The notes below the pieces were generated by a model, which was given only the letters and a program-made list of their open reading frames with translations, had not been told where the DNA came from and made no database searches. The position numbers and the translations under genes are program-made. Below are positions 8,324-15,679 of a stretch of 64,000 nucleotides of DNA, one piece after another. Positions within the stretch are counted from its first letter, which is position 1. Each line of letters starts with the position of its first letter. Origin of the DNA: JAMXLJ01 sp036558745 (lineage in GTDB: Bacteria > Actinomycetota > Acidimicrobiia > IMCC26256 > JAMXLJ01); contig DATBEZ010000097.1 in assembly GCA_036558745.1 (NCBI GenBank), positions 1 to 64,000 on the forward strand, written 5' to 3'.

Positions 8324-9783
8324 CGTCCGCCCACCGTGAAGCTGATCACGCCGCCCTTGCCGGCGGGGCCGAAGAGGATGAACCCGTATCCCCACAGCAC
8401 GCGTCCGTCGACGATCGACGGGCCGCACGCCGTCTTGTCGGGCGCCTGGTAGCTCCACAATCGCGTCCCCGTTCGTGTGCCCAGTGCCACCATCAGTCCG
8501 GTGTCGGTACCGACGAACGCGACGCCGTGCACCGCGCTGATCGGTCCGAGGATCTTGCCGGGGAGATCGACGACCCACCGTTCCACGCCGGACCCCGGAT
8601 CGAGCGCGAACACCTTGGTGACGTTGGTCGGGAAGTTCGTCGCCGGGTTGCCGACGTTCGACGGGACCAGGATCCGCCCGTCGACCACCGCCGCGGTGCC
8701 GATCACGCCGCCGAACGAGCTCCTCGGTGTGAGCGGTCGCTGCCACACCAGCTTGCCGGTCCGGCGGTCGAGCGCGTGGTACACGCCGGCCTTGTCGCCG
8801 ACGCCGACGAGGTCGCGGCCGTCGGCACGCCACATGTTCGGTGACGCGCCCGCGTCGGCGTCGGGCCCCGTGGGTGTCGTCGCGCTGAAGATGTCGGGTG
8901 CGGTGAACTGCCTCGACCACACCAACCGCCCCGTGCGGTAGTCGATCGCGAGCAGCGAGTCACTCAGCGGAGCGTTGGGCGCGGCGAGCGTTTGACCCGT
9001 GCCGACGTAGAGCACCCCACGATCGCGGTCGACCGCCGGTGTCGACCAGATGCCCACGCCGGGACCGCTGGTCGCGTCGTTGGGCGTCGAGAAGAAGCGC
9101 CACACGACCTGGCCGGTGCTGACGTCGTAGGCCGCGATCGAGCCGCGGGCGGTGTAGTGGGTGGACGGAACCACCGCCCCGATGTTCGCAACACCCTGGA
9201 ACACGAGGTGTCCGACCACGACCGGCGATGCCGAGATCTGCGCGAACGGATCGGGATCGGTCACCGTCTTCCAGCGCAGGGCGCCGGTCGCCCGATCGAA
9301 CGCGAACAGCGTCGCGCCGCTCGCGGCGAAGACCGTGTCGCGGCTCACCGCGGGGGCCGCGGCGATGTTGCCGCCGACGTTCGAGGTCCAGATCGGCCGG
9401 CCGGTCCGCGCGTCGACCGCCCGCAACTTGCCCGTCCAGTCGTCGAAGTACGCGACGTTGCCGGCCACGACCGGCGTCCCGGTCACGCCGACGAGCCCGT
9501 CGATCGACCAGCTCGGCGCGAGCCGGCCCGCGGTGAAGCGGTTGACGGCGTGCTCGCGGGTGTTCGTACGCGTGTTGGCGAGGTCGTGCCCGTAGACGGG
9601 CCAGGCAACGGCGGCCCGTCCGTCGTCGCGGTCATGCTCGTGGCCGCGCGGCGACGAGTCGGTCGCGGACGCGCCGATCGTGGTGAGCGCGAGCACGGTC
9701 GCGACGATCACCGGCACGGCGAGCAGCGCGAGCCCGCGTCGCCGGGCGGACCACTTGGATCGTCGAGCAACTCCTGCGGTCAT
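8320..9783 (-). CDS. Secreted PQQ/WD40-like beta-propeller protein
   Basis: A 487-aa protein with an N-terminal basic stretch and membrane signal (ARRRGLALLAVPVIVATVLAL), then repeated blades such as GTPVVAGNVAYFDDWTGKL and LFAFDRATGALRW. These are typical of PQQ-binding-like (BamB/quinoprotein dehydrogenase-like) propellers. I see no catalytic acidic residue or adjacent cysteine pair that would prove a quinoprotein dehydrogenase, so a structural or binding role is possible. It is co-transcribed with the esterase behind it. The ATG at 9783 is chosen because it directly precedes the signal peptide; no strong ribosome site is visible. Confidence 0.8.
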   Translation of the reverse strand: MTAGVARRSKWSARRRGLALLAVPVIVATVLALTTIGASATDSSPRGHEHDRDDGRAAVAWPVYGHDLANTRTNTREHAVNRFTAGRLAPSWSIDGLVGVTGTPVVAGNVAYFDDWTGKLRAVDARTGRPIWTSNVGGNIAAAPAVSRDTVFAASGATLFAFDRATGALRWKTVTDPDPFAQISASPVVVGHLVFQGVANIGAVVPSTHYTARGSIAAYDVSTGQVVWRFFSTPNDATSGPGVGIWSTPAVDRDRGVLYVGTGQTLAAPNAPLSDSLLAIDYRTGRLVWSRQFTAPDIFSATTPTGPDADAGASPNMWRADGRDLVGVGDKAGVYHALDRRTGKLVWQRPLTPRSSFGGVIGTAAVVDGRILVPSNVGNPATNFPTNVTKVFALDPGSGVERWVVDLPGKILGPISAVHGVAFVGTDTGLMVALGTRTGTRLWSYQAPDKTACGPSIVDGRVLWGYGFILFGPAGKGGVISFTVGGR

Positions 9784-9822
9784 GGCGTCATGAGAGCACG
9801 GAGCGTGTCGCCGTGCACCGGG

Positions 9823-9848
9823 CGTTCCTGAACCGATGTTCAGGAACG
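9823..9848 (-). terminator. Hairpin overlapping the histidine kinase stop codon
   Basis: CGTTCCTGAAC (9823-9833) and GTTCAGGAACG (9838-9848) are perfect 11-bp arms around a 4-nt loop. The kinase stop codon (9840-9842) lies in one arm. It probably separates the two-component operon from the propeller/esterase pair. There is no T-tract. Confidence 0.5.
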
Positions 9849-11216
9849 CTGCTCGACCGGGATCCCGACCGGCGCCGCGACCGCGACCGGAAGACGCACG
9901 ACGAAGCGCGCCCCACCATCCGCCCCGTCCTCCACGTTCAAGGTGCCGCCGTGCGCGTGCACGATCGACCGCGCGATGGCGAGTCCCAGCCCCGTTCCAC
10001 CGAGGCCCGGCGACCGCGCGTCGTCGAGCGTGCGGAAGCGCTCGAAGACCCGGTCGCGATCCGCAGCGTCGATGCCCGGTCCGTCGTCGGTCACCGCGAA
10101 CACCACGACGTCGGCGAGCTCGCACACCGAGAACGCGACCGTCGTGCGCGCGTGACGGGAAGCATTCGTCGCCAGGTTCCCGATCACGCGCGCGAGGTCG
10201 GCCTCACGCCCCATGACCTGGCCGCCCGATACGTCCGCGGTGTCGACGCGGAGGTCCGTGGTGCGGGCGAGCTGGTGTGCCTGCACGAGCACGAGCTCGT
10301 CGAGGTCGACCGGCCCTGAGCCCCGCACGGCGCCGTCGTCGGCCCGTCCGAGGACGAGCAGGCTCTCGACCAGGTCCTGCAACTGGCCCAGGCGGACGAG
10401 CGCCTCGGCTCTCACGTCGGCCACCGAACGCGGGTCGCTCGGTTCCGTCTCGAGGAGGGCCCGCACACCCGCGATTGGGGTGCGCAGCTCGTGGCTCGCG
10501 TCGGCGACGAACTGACGCTCGCGTCCGAGCGCGACGTCGAGCCGCGCGAGCAGGTCGTTGAGCGTGTCGGCGAGCCGGTCCAGCTCGTCGCCCGTTCCCG
10601 GCTCGTCGACGCGACGACCGAGGTCACGGGCACCGATCGCGTCGACCGTCCGGCGCATGTCGTCGACGGGGCGCAGCGCCCGACCCACGACGATCCAGAT
10701 GAGCACGCCCAGCAGCACGCTCCCGGCTGCGATCAACAGGGCGACGACGCGCACGATCGAGGTCCGGACCCTCGACACGCTCGCAGACGAGCGCGCGACG
10801 ACGAGCGTGACGCCCGGCATCGTCGGCGCCGGCTCGTCGATCACCCGCAGCTCACCGAGCGCCGGCGAGCGCACCGTACGCACCGCGCCGTGCGGCGTCT
10901 GGCGCGTGCTGAGCGCCGGGAGGCCGCGCGCCGCGGTGCTCGCACCGAGCACCCGCCCGTCGCGCGTGACGAATTGGACGTAGATGTCGGTCGGGCCCTC
11001 GCGCACCGGCAGTGGCGTGCCGGTGCGGAGACTGCGGACGACGAAGTCGGCGTTGGCCTCGAGCGTCGTGTCGATCTGAGCGGTCATCTGGTGCTGGAGC
11101 ACCCGGATCAGCAGCAGCCCTCCGGCGGTCAGGGCGATCACGACGACGAGCAACGCCCCGGCGGTGATGCGCGACCGGAGCGACCAGTGGCGCGCGACAC
11201 CACGACGCGCGCTCAC
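9840..11216 (-). CDS. Sensor histidine kinase
   Basis: A 458-aa membrane sensor kinase. TM1 is at about 16-37, an extracytoplasmic sensor of about 115 residues follows, then TM2 (about 156-178) and HAMP. HisKA carries the phospho-acceptor H242 in ASHELRTP, and the HATPase has N-box NLATNASRH, G1 DDGPGID and G2 GLGGTGLGL. The GTG at 11216 overlaps the response regulator stop as GTGA and is the natural start; the longer open frame runs over the regulator. The stimulus is unknown. Confidence 0.92.
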   Translation of the reverse strand: MSARRGVARHWSLRSRITAGALLVVVIALTAGGLLLIRVLQHQMTAQIDTTLEANADFVVRSLRTGTPLPVREGPTDIYVQFVTRDGRVLGASTAARGLPALSTRQTPHGAVRTVRSPALGELRVIDEPAPTMPGVTLVVARSSASVSRVRTSIVRVVALLIAAGSVLLGVLIWIVVGRALRPVDDMRRTVDAIGARDLGRRVDEPGTGDELDRLADTLNDLLARLDVALGRERQFVADASHELRTPIAGVRALLETEPSDPRSVADVRAEALVRLGQLQDLVESLLVLGRADDGAVRGSGPVDLDELVLVQAHQLARTTDLRVDTADVSGGQVMGREADLARVIGNLATNASRHARTTVAFSVCELADVVVFAVTDDGPGIDAADRDRVFERFRTLDDARSPGLGGTGLGLAIARSIVHAHGGTLNVEDGADGGARFVVRLPVAVAAPVGIPVEQRS

Positions 11217-11890
11217 GCGTGCTCCTCGACACGCAGGCGGTACCCCACGCCGCGCACGGTCTCGATGCTGCACCGGCCGAACGGCTCGTCGAGCTTGCGG
11301 CGCAGGTGGCGGATGTACACCTCGACGATGTTGGGGTTCCCCTCGAAGGTGGCGCCCCACACCGCGTGCAGCAGCTCGTTCTTGGTGACCGTCTCGCCGC
11401 CGTGGGCCAGGAGGTGCGCGAGCACCTCGAGCTCGCGCGCGGTGAGCTCGACCACGTGCGAACCGCGTACGCACCGGCGCCGGACGAGATCGAGGCGGAG
11501 GTCCCCGGCCGACAGCAACGCCGACCGCCGGAGCGGTCGACGGAGCAACGCGCGCACCCGCGCCTGGAGGACGACGGTCGAGAAGGGCTTGACCAGGAAG
11601 TCGTCGGCCCCCGTCTCGAGGCCCTCGGCCTCGTCGTACTCCCCCGCTTTCGCGGTGAGCATGAGGATCGGGGTCCAGTCGTCGTCGGAGCGGATCGACT
11701 CGCAGACGCGGTAGCCGTTGAGCGACGGCAGCAGGATGTCGAGGACGATCAGGTCGAACTCGTCGGCGCGGGCGCGGGCCAGCGCCACTGCACCGTCGTG
11801 GACGACCTCGACGTCGAGGCCGTCGGCCGCGAGGCAGTGCTGCACGCCGGTCGCGACGGACGGATCGTCCTCGACCACCAACACCCGCAC
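11213..11890 (-). CDS. OmpR/PhoB-family response regulator
   Basis: A 225-aa two-domain regulator. The receiver has the acidic pair in VVEDD, phospho-acceptor D51 (LIVLDILLP) and the conserved Lys in FLVKPFS. The C-terminal winged helix includes ELTARELEVLAHLL and EVYIRHLRRKL, with the wing VRGVGYRL. GTG 11890 gives the usual family length; GTG 11944 would add 18 residues and cannot be excluded. It is coupled to the kinase through a GTGA overlap and lies 67 nt behind the MOSC/reductase gene, in the same direction. It probably regulates nearby genes, but no operator is evident. Confidence 0.9.
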   Translation of the reverse strand: MRVLVVEDDPSVATGVQHCLAADGLDVEVVHDGAVALARARADEFDLIVLDILLPSLNGYRVCESIRSDDDWTPILMLTAKAGEYDEAEGLETGADDFLVKPFSTVVLQARVRALLRRPLRRSALLSAGDLRLDLVRRRCVRGSHVVELTARELEVLAHLLAHGGETVTKNELLHAVWGATFEGNPNIVEVYIRHLRRKLDEPFGRCSIETVRGVGYRLRVEEHA

Positions 11891-11957
11891 GCCGGAAGGA
11901 TCGCGCGACGCGGCGGTCCGTGCCCGTGGACGACCCGCGAGCACCTGCGAGGTCCGC

Positions 11958-13745
11958 TCAGAGATCGACGGCGACGTCGCTGCCGGGACGCGAGCAGCAC
12001 ACGAGCACGTTGCCCGCCGCCGGCGGTTCGAGCGGTTCCGGGGCGTACGCGACCGTCCCGTCGACGAGCCCGGTCTCGCAGGTGTGGCAGACGCCTGTGC
12101 GACACGACCATCGTGCGGGCACGTCGCACGCCTCGGCCAGCTCCAGGATGCTGGCGTACGCCTCGTCGTCCCAGCGGACGTTCAACCCCGTCCGCACGAA
12201 CGACACGAGCGGGCCCGTGCCCACGCGACCTTCGGGCGGGTGCGGCGGCCGGGTGGGCTGCGCGACGACACCGGGTGTGATCGGACCCTCGGCGCCGAAC
12301 ACCTCCGTGTGCACACGCACAGGAGCGACCCCGAGCGCATCGATGCCGTCGCGGATCGTGTCCATGAACACGGGCGGACCGCAGAGGTAGAGCTCACTCT
12401 CGGTCGGCACGCCGATCGCTGCGATCGTCGCCGGCGTGATGCGACCGACCTCGTCGTAGTCGACACCGAGCCGGTCGTCCGGACCGGGTCGGCTGTACCA
12501 CACGTGACTGTGCGCGCTGCCGAGCGACGCGAGCAGCGCGCGTGCCTCGCCGGCGAACGCGTGCTCCGCCCCACTGCGCGCGCCGTGGAGCCACCAGACG
12601 TCGCGCGTCGATCGCCCGCTGCTCAGCTCGTGGAGCATCGCGAGCACCGGGGTCACACCGACGCCCGCGCTCACCAGTGCGACCGGTCGCGCGCCGTCGT
12701 CGAGCGTGAACCGACCGCGCGGCGCGGCCACGTCGATGCGGTCCCCCACGTCGACCGCGGCCTGCAGGTACCGGCCGGCCGCGCCCTGTGGCTCGACCTT
12801 GACACTGATCCGGTAGGTCGCGCCGCCCGGTGGTCCCGAGAGCGAGTAGCTGCGCACGAGTGGTGGCGCGCCGTCTCCCGGTTCGAGCTTGACGGTGACG
12901 AACTGTCCGGGGATCGAGCGCGCGAGCGGCCGGTCGTCGTCGGCGTCGAGCTCCAGCGACACGACGTTCGTGGTCTCGGCGCGCTTCGCCACGACGCGCA
13001 GCGTGCGGAACCCGGGCCAGGCCGGCGGAGGCGCGACCACGGTGAGCCCCGCGTTGCCGCCGCCCGGCGCGCCCCGCGCGTCCTCGTCGAGGAGGGCCTG
13101 CAACGACGCCTGCCAGCCCGGGCTCAGCGCAGGGATCCGCAGCGCGCGGCGAAGCAGCTCGGGGTCGGGGCGGCGCTCGACGTAGAGGAGCGCGTTGACC
13201 GACGCGACCGTCATCTGCTCGGGACCGATCGCGACCTTGACGACATCGTCACCCGCCTGGACGGCGCCCTCCTCGATCACGCGGAAGTAGAAGCCCGGAC
13301 GGCCGTGCCCGACGAGCAGCGCGGGCATGCGCGGCTCGTTCATCCGGATGCCGACCCGGTAGCACGTCACCCGTGGTTGCGTGATCTCGAACAGCGCCGA
13401 ACCGATGCGGTAGCGGTCACCGATGCACGCGTCGTCGTCGGCGAGCCCGTCGACGGTGAAGTTCTCGCCGAACTGGCCGAAGACGAAGTCGTCGCGTTGC
13501 AGGTGCTCGCGCCAGTGCCGGTACGAGTCGAGCTGGTACACGTACACCGCGCGTTGCTCACCGCCATGACCCGCGAGGTCGCCCTGTCCGTCGCCGTCGA
13601 GGTTCAGGCGTCGCACCCCGCACGGACCGTCCACGGCGTCCTTCCAGATACCGGTGTGGACGGTTCGGCCCTGCCACTCGACGTCACGGGGCATCCCGAC
13701 GTTGACCGACACGAGCGTGGCGACGCGCGCTGACATGGGCCTCAC
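11958..13745 (-). CDS. MOSC domain-flavoreductase-ferredoxin fusion
   Basis: A 595-aa three-part protein. Residues about 1-220 are a YiiM-like MOSC module (WKDAVDGPCGVRRLNLDGDGQGDLAGHGG resembles its core), which in relatives binds molybdenum cofactor or sulfur. Residues about 245-490 are a ferredoxin-NADP reductase-like FAD/NAD module with RSYSLSGPP for flavin binding and LVSAGVGVTPVLAML for NAD(P). The C-terminal plant-type ferredoxin has the Cys-x4-Cys-x2-Cys set in SCRTGVCHTC and a fourth Cys in LVCCS. The GTG at 13745 overlaps the upstream stop as GTGA; ATG 13736 is the alternative. MOSC-reductase proteins reduce N-hydroxylated or related compounds; here the substrate is unknown. Confidence 0.87.
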   Translation of the reverse strand: MRPMSARVATLVSVNVGMPRDVEWQGRTVHTGIWKDAVDGPCGVRRLNLDGDGQGDLAGHGGEQRAVYVYQLDSYRHWREHLQRDDFVFGQFGENFTVDGLADDDACIGDRYRIGSALFEITQPRVTCYRVGIRMNEPRMPALLVGHGRPGFYFRVIEEGAVQAGDDVVKVAIGPEQMTVASVNALLYVERRPDPELLRRALRIPALSPGWQASLQALLDEDARGAPGGGNAGLTVVAPPPAWPGFRTLRVVAKRAETTNVVSLELDADDDRPLARSIPGQFVTVKLEPGDGAPPLVRSYSLSGPPGGATYRISVKVEPQGAAGRYLQAAVDVGDRIDVAAPRGRFTLDDGARPVALVSAGVGVTPVLAMLHELSSGRSTRDVWWLHGARSGAEHAFAGEARALLASLGSAHSHVWYSRPGPDDRLGVDYDEVGRITPATIAAIGVPTESELYLCGPPVFMDTIRDGIDALGVAPVRVHTEVFGAEGPITPGVVAQPTRPPHPPEGRVGTGPLVSFVRTGLNVRWDDEAYASILELAEACDVPARWSCRTGVCHTCETGLVDGTVAYAPEPLEPPAAGNVLVCCSRPGSDVAVDL

Positions 13746-14794
13746 GTGTACCAGACGCGAAGGCCGTGCCGGGCGAGCGAGATCGGGATGATCCGGAAGT
13801 GCGGGTCAGCTCCACGGAGTGCGCGCAGCAGCTCCCGTTTGGCGCGCATGCCGGGGCCGCACAGCAGCGTGAGGCTTCCGCCTTCGCCACCCGCGCCGTT
13901 CACCTTCCACCCCAGCGCGCCGTTGGCCGCCGCGACGTCGATGGCGGCGCGCGCGTGCTCGCCGACGAGACCCTCGTGGAGGAGGCGCTGGGCGTCTGTG
14001 TTGCGCGTCATCGCGCGTCCCAGCGCAGCGAAGTCGGCCGCGCACACGGCGTCCCGGGCCTGTTCGGCGGTGCGGCGCAGCGTCTCCAGGTGGGCCGAGC
14101 TCTCACCCTCCCGCGCGAGCGCGGCGATGACGCGGTCGTGGATCTCCGACGATACGTGCGTACGCCCCAGGAAGAGCAGCACGAGCCGTCGATCCAGCTC
14201 CCACCACACCGGGTCGGGCACCGAGAGCTGCGACACCGTCGCGTCGGGATACGACGGCACCTCGATGAGGTTCACGCCGCCGTACGCGGCACACAGCTGA
14301 TCCTGAATGCCCGATTGGATCCCGAGCCGCTCGACCTCGATGCGGTGCGCGGTGCACGCGACGTCGTGACGCGTCATGCGAGCCGGTGTCAACGAGTCGA
14401 GCGCGCCGATGAGCGCGACGGACACCGACGCCGACGTACCGGTCGAGCAGCCGGCCGGCGCCTCCGACCAGATGCTGATCTCCACCGAGACGTCGTCGGG
14501 TACACCGATCTCGTCGACGGCCGCTTCGAGGAGCGGATGACGGCCGGGGAGCAGACCCGGCTCGAACGCGTAACGGTCGCCGTAGTTCTCGACGTCGAGC
14601 ACGACCCGGTTCGCGAGGGCACCCCTCGGGTGGACCGCGACCCGCACCTCGACCGCGGGGTGCACACCGACGTTGAACACCTTGCCGTGCCCGGCAAACC
14701 ACGTGTCGGTCCACCCGCCGATGTCGCACACGCGGATCGGGGCGACGGCGTTGACAACTCGCAGCGGCGCGTCGCGCTGGCCCTCGGCCGGCAT
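13742..14794 (-). CDS. GHMP-family sugar kinase
   Basis: A 350-aa GHMP kinase. The N-terminal segment is IRVCDIGGWTDTWFAGHGKV, the phosphate loop is EAPAGCSTGTSASVS (PxxxGxxSS type) and motif 3 is KVNGAGGEGGSLTLL. The N-terminus is closer to sugar kinases of the heptose/arabinose/fucose type than to mevalonate kinase, but specificity cannot be read from sequence. The ATG at 14794 lies 7 nt behind the enoyl-CoA hydratase stop, with AAAGGCGAG as ribosome site. It is odd to find it between a beta-oxidation enzyme and a redox fusion; no sugar-nucleotide gene is nearby. Confidence 0.85.
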   Translation of the reverse strand: MPAEGQRDAPLRVVNAVAPIRVCDIGGWTDTWFAGHGKVFNVGVHPAVEVRVAVHPRGALANRVVLDVENYGDRYAFEPGLLPGRHPLLEAAVDEIGVPDDVSVEISIWSEAPAGCSTGTSASVSVALIGALDSLTPARMTRHDVACTAHRIEVERLGIQSGIQDQLCAAYGGVNLIEVPSYPDATVSQLSVPDPVWWELDRRLVLLFLGRTHVSSEIHDRVIAALAREGESSAHLETLRRTAEQARDAVCAADFAALGRAMTRNTDAQRLLHEGLVGEHARAAIDVAAANGALGWKVNGAGGEGGSLTLLCGPGMRAKRELLRALRGADPHFRIIPISLARHGLRVWYT

Positions 14795-14801
14795 GCCGCG
14801 G

Positions 14802-15653
14802 CTACTCGCCTTTCGGTCTCGACCCGTAGTCGCCGAAGGGGTCGTCACGCTCGCGGACCGCGGCCCGGAACCCGACCTCCTCGGAGCGCGCCACGAAGTC
14901 CAGACCCTCCTGCGTGTGGCGCGCGACACCGTCGAAGAGACATCCGAGCAACCGCGACGTCTGCGGCGCGTACATCTGACGCGCGGTGTCGTTGAGCGTC
15001 CACTTGATCATCTGCAGCTGGTTCAGCGGGAGCCGCGCGATCCGCTGCGCCAGCGCCATCGCGTGCAAATCGAGCTCGTCGTCTGCGACGCACTCGAGCA
15101 CGAGCCCGACCTCGGCCGCCTCGCGACCGCTGAGCTCGTCACCGGTGAACAGGTAGCGCTTCGCCCGCTCCAGGCCCAGGCGGGCGATCCACACCCACGG
15201 CGACTCCGGGATGCCCCAGACGCGCATGGGCGGATAGCCGAAGCGCGCCGAGGTCGCGCAGACGATCAGGTCGGCCTGGAGCACGAGGTTCGTGCCGCCG
15301 GCGATGCACCATCCCTGCACCGCGGCGACGGTCGGCTTGGAGAGCTCGTGCAGCCGCGCCCACGTGCGCGCGTAGGAATCGATCATCCGTAGGTCCTGCA
15401 CGGAGTCCCATGTCGTGGCGGAGTCGGCGCGCGCCTGCGCGGACGTCGCCCAGTCGAGCTGGTAGCCGGCGCAGAACGCGGGGCCGTCGGCGCGCAGCAA
15501 GACGACGCGTACGGCGGGATCGCGCTCGGCGTCGTCGAGCCCGCGCCCGAGGGCGTCGCGCAGCGCGGGGTTGATCGTGTTGTACTCGCCTGCGCGTGCC
15601 AGCGTCAGTATGCGGACGCCGGCGTCGTCACTCGCGATGATCGGCTCGGTCAC
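14802..15653 (-). CDS. Enoyl-CoA hydratase/isomerase family protein
   Basis: A 283-aa crotonase-fold protein. The oxyanion-hole segments GPAFCAGYQLDW and QGWCIAGGTNLVLQADL are visible. The usual catalytic Glu near ESPWVW may be shifted, so the exact reaction (hydratase, isomerase, hydrolase or decarboxylase) is open. It leads the minus-strand run to the kinase and redox fusion. GTG 15653 is chosen because a TAGGGT element lies exactly 6 nt upstream, indicating a leaderless start. It diverges from the large membrane protein at 15680. Confidence 0.88.
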   Translation of the reverse strand: MTEPIIASDDAGVRILTLARAGEYNTINPALRDALGRGLDDAERDPAVRVVLLRADGPAFCAGYQLDWATSAQARADSATTWDSVQDLRMIDSYARTWARLHELSKPTVAAVQGWCIAGGTNLVLQADLIVCATSARFGYPPMRVWGIPESPWVWIARLGLERAKRYLFTGDELSGREAAEVGLVLECVADDELDLHAMALAQRIARLPLNQLQMIKWTLNDTARQMYAPQTSRLLGCLFDGVARHTQEGLDFVARSEEVGFRAAVRERDDPFGDYGSRPKGE

Positions 15654-15659
15654 GACGGC

Positions 15660-15665
15660 ACCCTA
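15660..15665 (-). promoter_or_regulatory. Leaderless -10 element of the enoyl-CoA hydratase gene
   Basis: On the minus strand TAGGGT precedes the GTG at 15653 by 6 nt, with no ribosome site between. It is the only promoter-like element in the 26-nt divergent gap. Confidence 0.5.
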
Positions 15666-15679
15666 CGCCCGGACGGACA

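Noticed and set aside
11718..13733. Plus-strand open frame of 671 codons
   Set aside because: Antisense shadow of the response regulator and the MOSC fusion; composition is Arg/His-rich and no motif is present.
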